From NCBI GenBank assembly GCA_937877465.1, contig CALFIT010000264.1:1-11288 (forward strand): 11,288 bases of DNA, written 5' to 3'. Of this stretch, positions 5,589-11,288 are shown piece by piece; the stretch's first letter is position 1, and each line of letters begins with the position of its first letter. Both the position numbers and the translations under genes were made by a program. This DNA comes from an uncultured Bacteroidales bacterium (GTDB lineage: Bacteria > Bacteroidota > Bacteroidia > Bacteroidales > F082). Under the pieces are notes generated by a model. The model was not told the origin of the DNA, did not search any database, and saw only the letters and a list, made by a program, of their open reading frames with translations.

Positions 5589-8559
5589 TAGGAGCCGTTG
5601 GGGTTGGGGTCTTGTCACTATGGCCGCCTTGCTTTTCGTCGTCATGGAAAGCGGTCGGGTTTGTTTGGACCGTCCCTCTGTGTGCGCCTCTTTGGTGCAA
5701 CGCTCGGTCAACCATGTCGAAGACGAAATCCAAGACCTCGTCGACAGTCACGCCGATTATTACCAATATACCAAAAACGCCTGCGGGCTTTTCGTCTTCC
5801 TCAACGATTCGTTGCTCTATTGGAACACCAATGAAGTGGGGCCCAAAGTCATCCGCCGCAGGGTGGAAATGGGCAACGACACCATCTGCAACCTCTTGAC
5901 GGGCGACTATTATGTGAAGTCGTTCAGGAAGGGCAACCTGAATTACTTTGTCTTCAAGCAGCTCAACACCACCTATCGCATCGAAAACGCCTATCTCGAA
6001 AACCGCTTCCAGCCTTATCACAAACTCATCAAGAACCAAGTCCAATTTGGTGTGGATGAAGGCTTTGCCATAGTTTCGAGGAGCGGCAAGATGCTGACGC
6101 GATGCCAAGTCGTGGCGCGACCGAGAGGAAGGAACATGTATTGGAACCTCTTCGTCGGCATCGATGCCTTGGTGTTGGCCGTTGGATGCGCCTTGCTGCT
6201 GACAAGGAACAGAAAGCCCAAGTCGGGTGCTAAGAAGTTCAAGATCGAATACGGCGTGGCCTTCATCATCCTTGCCGCTTTCGTGTTGACTTATCTCTAC
6301 AACAAGATCAACAACCAGCGCGAGGACCGCGACATGGTGGCCTTGGCGCAGCATCTTTCCGACAAGCGCGACGCGGCGTTTGAAGCCTCCTTCGAGAAGT
6401 TTGCCGCCGAACTCAAGGCCGACACAGCCCTTCGCGAGATGGTGTTTGCCGAGAGCAACGTGCTTTCCGACGTCATCTTGGGCTATTCGCAAGAGCTGCT
6501 CTTCGACGAGGTCATGAAGGAATACAGCGTGACGCTGACCCTCTGCGGGCTTGGCGAGGAGATCGCCATACAACCCGAGAACTATATCGCCGAGTGCGAC
6601 GATTACTTTATGGAGAAATTGGCCAACAATCCGCAGGAGCGGGTGGCGCGAAACCTTTACTTTATTGACTATAACACCCTCGACCCCAACTATTTAGGCA
6701 AGCTTAGCATCGTTTCTCCCGATTCGCTCCAGCAAAAGACGTTGTATTTTGAGTTCTACAAGCCCATCGTCCCCGTAGGCTTCGGCTTCCCACAGCTGCT
6801 GCAAGAGAAAAACAGCCAAAAACCTTACGACTATTCTGTGGCCAACTATCGCGACGACATTTTAGTGTACAAATACGGCAAGTACATCTACCCCAATTTC
6901 TTCAAGGACCAAAAGGGGAAGGACGGCGAGTTTCGCACGGCGCAGGGATACAAGCACTACACCTTGAAGTCGGGCAAAAACAGCGTGTTGGTCATCAGTG
7001 CGCCCAAGAAAGACTGGTCGGAGGTCAGTGCCCCGTTTGCGTTCTTTTTCCTCGCGCTGCTCATCCCTTACCTGCTCTTTTATTGGGTCTTGAGCAGCAA
7101 GGAGAGCAAGAAAGGCAGAACCTTCAGGCAGAAGTTGCAGAGCGTCATGCTGTTTACGTTGGTCATCTCGTTCTTGGCCATCGCGCCGGTGTCCATCGTC
7201 TACATGCAAAGCGTCTACAACCAGAAGACGGTCACCTCGCAATACGAAACCACGCGAACCTTGTCGACAGAGATGGGCGACGACTTGGACTTGGCCGCCA
7301 TGATGGGCACGACCACCCGCGACACTTGGACGGAAATCCTACAACATTACGCCGCCACGTTCTTCACCGACCTCAACCTGTACGGCATCGACGGCAGGCT
7401 GATGGCCACCACGCGACAGGAAATCTACGAATACAACCTTCAGGCGCCACTGATGAATGCGGAGGCCTACCAGCAGATGCACCTCAACAAGGCGCTGTAT
7501 TTCACCCACGAAGAGCACTTGGGCAAAGGCAGCTATGAGTCGGCCTATGTCCCCCTGACCGATGCCGCCGGCAACACCTTGGCCTATCTCAACACACCCT
7601 ATTTTTCGAGTAGCACCGACCTGCACCAAGGCATCCGGAACTTCGTGCTGACCTATATCAACATCATCTTGCTGTTGCTCGGTTTCGCACTCGTATTCGT
7701 ATTGAGGCTCACCAAACGCCTTACTCAACCTTTGGCCTTGATGCAGAGCAAGATGCGCGACATCAAGATAGACCAGAAGAACGAGCCAATCGAATGGAAG
7801 GGCGACGACGAGATCGGGGCTTTGGTGAAGCAGTACAACCAACTCATCGTGGAATTGGAAAAGAGTGCGGCGGAACTGCGGCGCACCACCACCGAATCGG
7901 CATGGCGTGGCGTGGCGCGGCAGGTGGCGCACGAAATCAAGAACTCGCTCACCCCGATGCGCCTCAGCGTGCAGATGCTGCAACGGAGCATGGAGCGCGG
8001 CGATGCCGACGTGGAGGAGAAGATGCAACGCACCGCCAACACATTAATTGAGCAAATCGACGCCTTGTCGGACATCGCCTCCTCGTTCTCAACCTACGCC
8101 AAACTGCCCGAAAACCACCCCGCACCTATGGACTTGGCCGAGCTGATACAAAACGTGGTGAACCTTTACGACAACGCCGAGAACATCACGTTCCGTTACG
8201 ACTACGACCACACGACAGACCATACTTTCGATGGCGATAAGACCAACCTCAACAGCGCCGTCGGCAACCTCATCAAGAACGCCGTTCAAGCCATCGGCTC
8301 GAAGCCTGACGGAAAGATCGATGTCGCGCTGAAGTCGACTGGAACGACGTTTGTCGTCAGCGTGAAGGATAACGGCAAAGGCATCAAGGAGGAGGACAAG
8401 AGCCAGATTTTCCTGCCCAACTTCACCACCAAGACCGGCGGTTCGGGCGTGGGTCTCTCGCTGACCTACAACATCGTGCAGGCCGCCGGAGGCACCATTT
8501 CCTTCGAGAGCAGGGAAGGGGATGGAGCCTTGTTTGAGATAGTTTTGCCGAAAACTTGA
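5566..8559 (+). CDS. Multi-pass membrane sensor histidine kinase, NtrY-like
   Basis: This 997-residue kinase has about six hydrophobic segments: 12-27, 193-212, 229-246, 488-509, 524-550 and 691-714. They enclose probable extracytoplasmic regions at about 28-192, 247-487 and 551-690; the last contains DLNLYGIDGRLMATTRQEIYE, which resembles a Cache/PAS-like sensor. A HAMP linker follows (about 715-770), then the H-box with phospho-acceptor His789 in RQVAHEIKNSLTPMRLS, the N-box (N901, N905 in NLIKN), the G1 box D935-NGKG, the F-box FLPNFTTKTGG and the G2 box G959-SGVGLSL. All catalytic boxes are intact. The start overlaps the methyltransferase by 23 bp and is favoured because it puts a short basic stretch before TM1; the next in-frame ATG is at 5620 (M19), inside TM1. 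No response regulator is encoded here, so partner and signal are unknown. Confidence 0.93.
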   Translation: MSSSAINNRSRWGWGLVTMAALLFVVMESGRVCLDRPSVCASLVQRSVNHVEDEIQDLVDSHADYYQYTKNACGLFVFLNDSLLYWNTNEVGPKVIRRRVEMGNDTICNLLTGDYYVKSFRKGNLNYFVFKQLNTTYRIENAYLENRFQPYHKLIKNQVQFGVDEGFAIVSRSGKMLTRCQVVARPRGRNMYWNLFVGIDALVLAVGCALLLTRNRKPKSGAKKFKIEYGVAFIILAAFVLTYLYNKINNQREDRDMVALAQHLSDKRDAAFEASFEKFAAELKADTALREMVFAESNVLSDVILGYSQELLFDEVMKEYSVTLTLCGLGEEIAIQPENYIAECDDYFMEKLANNPQERVARNLYFIDYNTLDPNYLGKLSIVSPDSLQQKTLYFEFYKPIVPVGFGFPQLLQEKNSQKPYDYSVANYRDDILVYKYGKYIYPNFFKDQKGKDGEFRTAQGYKHYTLKSGKNSVLVISAPKKDWSEVSAPFAFFFLALLIPYLLFYWVLSSKESKKGRTFRQKLQSVMLFTLVISFLAIAPVSIVYMQSVYNQKTVTSQYETTRTLSTEMGDDLDLAAMMGTTTRDTWTEILQHYAATFFTDLNLYGIDGRLMATTRQEIYEYNLQAPLMNAEAYQQMHLNKALYFTHEEHLGKGSYESAYVPLTDAAGNTLAYLNTPYFSSSTDLHQGIRNFVLTYINIILLLLGFALVFVLRLTKRLTQPLALMQSKMRDIKIDQKNEPIEWKGDDEIGALVKQYNQLIVELEKSAAELRRTTTESAWRGVARQVAHEIKNSLTPMRLSVQMLQRSMERGDADVEEKMQRTANTLIEQIDALSDIASSFSTYAKLPENHPAPMDLAELIQNVVNLYDNAENITFRYDYDHTTDHTFDGDKTNLNSAVGNLIKNAVQAIGSKPDGKIDVALKSTGTTFVVSVKDNGKGIKEEDKSQIFLPNFTTKTGGSGVGLSLTYNIVQAAGGTISFESREGDGALFEIVLPKT

Positions 8560-8587
8560 AACCGAACCAATATAAAAACTATTTTTG
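8555..8587 (+). promoter_or_regulatory. Possible Bacteroidota-type promoter for the flippase gene
   Basis: The gap after the kinase gene holds TATTTTTG (8580-8587), which fits the Bacteroidota -7 box TAnnTTTG. CTTG at 8555-8558, 21 bp upstream, is a partial match to the -33 TTTG box. Transcription would begin near 8594, giving a leader of about 20 nt before the ATG at 8614. The surroundings are A/T-rich compared with the coding DNA. The -33 box is imperfect, so this is only a candidate. Confidence 0.4.
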
Positions 8588-8613
8588 CGTTTGAAAACAA
8601 CAGCGTATTCGAC

Positions 8614-10122
8614 ATGGCAGAAAACAAATTAGGTTCCTTGGCGAAACAGACCGCCATCTACGGCTTGAGCAGCATCATCGGTAGGTTCTTGAACTACCTG
8701 CTCGTGCCGCTCTATACCTACAAAATCGCAGCGGAATCGGGGGGCTACGGCATCGTCACCAACCTTTATGCCTATACAGCTTTGCTTCTCGTCATCCTCA
8801 CCTTTGGCATGGAGACCACCTTCTTCCGCTTCTCCAACAAGGAAGGCGTGAATCCCGACAAGGCGTTTTCCACCTCGGCCTTGGCCGTAGGCTTTGTCTC
8901 GCTGGTGTTTGTTGTGTTGGTCAGCGTTTTCCTGAAGCCCATTTCCAACGCCTTGGACTATTCGGCCCATCCCGAGTTTGTCGAGATCATGGCCATCATT
9001 GTGGCTTTGGATGCATTCCAAGCGATATTGTTTGCCCGCCTGCGTTACGAAAACAAAGCCATCAAATTTGCCACGCTGAAACTGTTGTTCATCTTCCTCA
9101 ACATCGGAATGAACCTCTTTATTTTCTTGGTGGCACCCGGTCTGAAAGAGAGCCATCCCGCCCTGATGGGCTGGTACGAAACGAGTTACCAAGTAGGCTA
9201 TATCTTCATCGTCAACCTCATCTGTACGGGTCTGATTACGCTTGGCTTCATTCCAGAAATCTCGAAGTTGCGTTTCGGCCTCGACCGCGCCTTACTGAAA
9301 CAAATGCTCAACTACACTTGGCCCCTGTTGCTGTTGGGCTTGGCGGGCATCCTCAACCAAGTGGCCGACAAGATCTGTTACCGTTTCATCGTGCCCGGCA
9401 AGGAAGGGGAGGTGCAACTCGGCATCTATGGCGCCTGCGTGAAAATCGCGATGATCATGGCAATGATTACGCAAGCCTTCCGCTATGCCTACGAGCCTTT
9501 CGTCTTTGGCGGCAAGCGCGACAAGGAGGACAAGCAGACGCAGGCCAAGGTGATGAAATATTTCATCATCTTCACGCTGCTGGCTTTCCTCGCCGTGGTG
9601 ATGTACATGCCCATCCTGAAATACATCATCAAGTCCGACTATTGGGAAGGTCTGCGCGTGGTACCCATCGTGATGATGGCCGAGATTTTCATGGGCATCT
9701 ATTTCAACCTCTCGTTTTGGTACAAGCTCATCGACGAGACGTGGTGGGGCGCGATTTTCAGTGCCATCGGCTGCATTGTGCTGTTGGCCATCAACTTCAT
9801 CTTTGTGCCGCGATATGGCTACATGGCTTGCGCTTGGGGCGGCTTTGCGGGCTATGGTGTTTGCATGGTGCTGTCCTATTTCGTTGGGCAAAAGAAAGCC
9901 CCGATACCCTACGACTTAAAGTCGGCGTTCTTCTATTTCGCCCTGACCGTCGCACTCTATTTCGTGCAAAAGAGCATCCACATCGAGAGTACCCTTTGGA
10001 CCTTGGTTGTGAACACTGCGCTGCTTCTGGTGTTCTTCGCCTTCATCTGCTGGCGTGAGAAGGACTTGGTGAAGGTTATGAAAAAATCCGTACCTTTGCC
10101 GCCCGAAAACGAGAACAAATAA
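8614..10122 (+). CDS. Wzx/PST-family flippase (polysaccharide or lipid-linked oligosaccharide export)
   Basis: The 502-residue, strongly hydrophobic protein shows about 14 membrane segments (for example about 12-33, 44-64, 87-107, 151-173, 190-212, 232-250, 268-287, 314-335, 378-397, 402-422, 437-452 and 461-479). Its N-terminus, LAKQTAIYGLSSIIGRFLNYLLVPLYT, is the usual opening of polysaccharide-biosynthesis/MATE-superfamily flippases, and the length is normal. Such proteins move undecaprenyl-linked sugar units across the inner membrane, but the cargo cannot be told here. No glycosyltransferase or other polysaccharide gene is adjacent, so it does not sit in an obvious capsule or O-antigen cluster. 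A role in a conserved cell-surface process is possible. The start has no Shine-Dalgarno sequence. The C-terminal tail is short and charged, and its codons contain the promoter-like box at 10091. Confidence 0.88.
   Translation: MAENKLGSLAKQTAIYGLSSIIGRFLNYLLVPLYTYKIAAESGGYGIVTNLYAYTALLLVILTFGMETTFFRFSNKEGVNPDKAFSTSALAVGFVSLVFVVLVSVFLKPISNALDYSAHPEFVEIMAIIVALDAFQAILFARLRYENKAIKFATLKLLFIFLNIGMNLFIFLVAPGLKESHPALMGWYETSYQVGYIFIVNLICTGLITLGFIPEISKLRFGLDRALLKQMLNYTWPLLLLGLAGILNQVADKICYRFIVPGKEGEVQLGIYGACVKIAMIMAMITQAFRYAYEPFVFGGKRDKEDKQTQAKVMKYFIIFTLLAFLAVVMYMPILKYIIKSDYWEGLRVVPIVMMAEIFMGIYFNLSFWYKLIDETWWGAIFSAIGCIVLLAINFIFVPRYGYMACAWGGFAGYGVCMVLSYFVGQKKAPIPYDLKSAFFYFALTVALYFVQKSIHIESTLWTLVVNTALLLVFFAFICWREKDLVKVMKKSVPLPPENENK
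10065..10098 (+). promoter_or_regulatory. Candidate proS promoter inside the 3' end of the flippase gene
   Basis: TACCTTTG at 10091-10098 is an exact match to the Bacteroidota -7 box TAnnTTTG. CTTG at 10065-10068, 22 bp upstream, is a partial -33 box. A start near 10105 would give a leader of about 37 nt to the proS ATG at 10142, ending in an A/T-rich stretch. The box lies inside flippase codons (S-V-P-L-P), so coding constraint is an alternative explanation. This would let proS be expressed independently of the flippase. Confidence 0.5.
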
Positions 10123-10141
10123 AAAATAAAATCGATCAGAT

Positions 10142-10727
10142 ATGAAAGTTGCAACATTATTAGGTGAACGTTTCAAGAAGGCGCCGGCGGACTGCGTTGT
10201 CGACAGTCAGGCGCTGATGGTGCGTGGCGGCTACATCAAGTCGGTGGGTACGGGTCTGTTTTCCTTCTTCATGCCGGCCAAGCGCATCGCGAAAAAGATT
10301 GAGAACATCATCCGCGAGGAAATGGACCGCATCGACGGACAAGAGGTGATGTTTCCCGTCGTCATGCCGGGTTCGCTGTGGCAGGAGTCGGGACGCTACA
10401 CGAGCATCGGGTCGGAACTGCTGCGCTTCAAGGACCGCAACGGCATCGACATGGTGCTTGGCATGACCCACGAGGAAGCCGCCGTGCAGCTGGCCCGCGA
10501 CGCTGCGAAGAGCTACACGCAATACCCCTTTATGATCTACCAGATCCAGACCAAGTTCCGCGATGAGCCACGCTCGCGTGCCGGACTCATCCGCACCCGC
10601 GAGTTCACGATGAAGGATGCCTACAGCTTCCACACCTCGCAGGAGGACTTGGAGCAATACTACGCCGAGGCTTACCATGCCTACGAGCGCATCTTTGCCC
10701 GTTGCGGCGTGCCGCAGGTGGTGGCCC
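10142..10727 (+). CDS. proS: Prolyl-tRNA synthetase, bacterial type, N-terminal third (cut at a sequence junction)
   Basis: ProS charges tRNA-Pro with proline. The visible ~195 residues match the N-terminal catalytic start of the bacterial (E. coli-like) form: LMVRGGYIKSVGTGLFSF, VMFPVVMPGSLWQESGRY (motif 1 region), the VLGMTHEEA loop, and motif 2 at about 138-160 (FRDEPRSRAGLIRTREFTMKDAYSFHTSQEDL). At about residue 195 (RCGVPQVVA) the normal continuation toward an S-D-T/S-G-x-x-GG segment is lost and the frame reads RKYPHYIHLY instead, ending at 10789. That tail is the reverse complement of a different gene. A full bacterial-type ProS is about 570 residues, so some 375, including motif 3 and the anticodon-binding domain, are missing. 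The ATG at 10142 follows an A/T-rich leader. Identity is secure; the truncation is probably a sequence artefact. Confidence 0.93.
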
Positions 10728-10729
10728 GG
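10722..10729. other. Junction between two unrelated sequences (probable chimera)
   Basis: Two genes in opposite orientation break here inside conserved domains. Left of it, ProS reads normally to V-V-A (codons 10718-10726). Right of it, on the minus strand, an HD-GYP-type protein reads normally to V-G-I-S-G (last codon 10727-10725) and then becomes P-P-P-A-A-R, antisense to proS. The shared base run CCC (10725-10727) is short microhomology. G+C falls from about 57-68% per 60-base line before the junction to about 40-45% after it. Confidence 0.85.
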
Positions 10730-11276
10730 AAATACCCACATTATATACATCTTTATCCTTCATGCCCATTTTTTTGGCTACGATCATAGACATAGTCGCG
10801 ACATCGACACTGTGTTTAAATGTATATTCGTCACTGGTTTTTAAAGTGGAAATGTCCACAGCAATGGCATTACTGTCATCAATGGCTTTTAGTAATTGCT
10901 GCGTGACATTATTCGACGTTTCCGAAAACGCCGGCGATTCCGTATCATTATACAAATACTGAATCCCCTCTGATACACGTTTTTTAATACTTTCCGACAA
11001 CCGTACTTTCGCCGGATCTTCCGCACGCTGTTTCTCGATCACCGTTTGTGCTTCTTTCGCGATCACCGGCGGTTCTTCCTTTACCGGTGCCGGCTCCTCT
11101 TCTCCCTCGATTATCTGCACACCCGGGATACGCATCTGAAACAAAGCACGAATCTGATGCTGATTTAAAATCGTTCCTTTTTCAAGAAGCACCCGATCCA
11201 TACGATCTTTCAGATTCTCGTCAATCTTCATGCCTTCTTTTAAGTTTTCTGTTCTGACATATTGCCGTGTCGCCAT
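10725..11276 (-). CDS. HD-GYP-type (HDc) protein, N-terminal part (cut at the junction)
   Basis: The minus-strand frame starts with ATG at 11276 and reads 184 plausible residues. It opens with YVRTENLKEGMKIDENLKDR and a GTILNQHQIRAL segment (residues 6-46), the short N-terminal domain often found in front of HD-GYP phosphodiesterases. A Pro/Glu-rich linker (about 57-90) follows, then a helical region (about 91-150), then the start of the HDc domain: YTFKH155SVDVATMSMIVAKKMGM and VYNVGISG (to 184). The expected continuation, an LLHDIGK-like metal-binding motif, is missing because the sequence turns into antisense proS. The likely role is cyclic-di-GMP hydrolysis, inferred from family. Codon use, lower G+C and a strong Shine-Dalgarno sequence set it apart from every other gene here and suggest a Firmicutes-like source. 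Confidence 0.8.
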
Positions 11277-11280
11277 AGAT

Positions 11281-11288
11281 TCTCCCTT
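11281..11288 (-). promoter_or_regulatory. Shine-Dalgarno sequence of the HD-GYP-type gene
   Basis: On the minus strand the bases before the ATG read AAGGGAGA-ATCT-ATG, a good anti-16S match (GGGAG) about 5 nt from the start codon. It supports the start at 11276. None of the + strand genes in this window has such a sequence, which fits a different host for this end. Confidence 0.7.

Noticed and set aside
5455..6573. A 372-codon minus-strand frame across the methyltransferase-kinase boundary
   Set aside because: It lies antisense to two well-supported genes and shows no recognisable motif; the kinase frame is intact through the whole region.
9318..10058. A 246-codon + strand frame inside the flippase gene
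   Set aside because: It is rich in Arg, His and Gly with no motif and lies in a second frame under a clear multi-pass membrane protein; a compositional shadow.
10142..10789. Reading the 215-codon proS frame as a natural short ProS-like protein
   Set aside because: The last ~20 residues are the reverse complement of a conserved part of another gene, so the tail is a product of the junction and not a real terminus.

Overview
The window looks like a chromosome segment from a Bacteroidota bacterium, probably of the order Bacteroidales. The clues are a DUF4175-family protein directly upstream of ybeY and mnmG, start codons preceded by A-rich leaders without a Shine-Dalgarno sequence, and promoter-like TAnnTTTG boxes. 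The exception is the last ~560 bases, which appear to come from a different organism.

From left to right, seven genes lie on the + strand and are tightly packed: (1) the 3' part of a DUF4175 protein (to 2330), (2) ybeY (2332-2751), (3) mnmG (2804-4678), (4) a class I SAM-dependent methyltransferase with an N-terminal zinc-ribbon-like Cys cluster (4710-5588), (5) a large multi-pass NtrY-like sensor histidine kinase (5566-8559), (6) a Wzx/PST-type flippase (8614-10122) and (7) the first third of a bacterial-type prolyl-tRNA synthetase, proS (10142 to about 10727). Gaps are 1, 52 and 31 bp, then a 23 bp overlap, then 54 and 19 bp. YbeY (rRNA maturation), MnmG (wobble-uridine tRNA modification) and ProS (tRNA charging) all serve translation. 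The kinase and flippase are envelope proteins. Nothing in the sequence shows that the genes form one pathway.

At about 10724-10727 the proS frame stops resembling proS. From there to the right edge the sequence is the N-terminal part of an HD-GYP-type protein on the minus strand, with lower G+C and a strong Shine-Dalgarno sequence. Both genes break inside conserved domains at the same 2-3 bp of shared C residues. The simplest reading is a chimeric join in a metagenome assembly; a real rearrangement is less likely.

The most interesting non-coding signal is a pair of 16-bp near-palindromes, TGTTTCCCGTGAAACA (2777-2792) and TGTTTCACATGAAACA (4685-4700). Each differs by one central base from the parS consensus bound by the chromosome-partition protein ParB. 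They flank mnmG, each ending 9-11 nt before a start codon. I see no CRISPR array, mobile element, RNA gene, or clearly new multi-gene system. No stretch longer than 300 bases lacks a gene.
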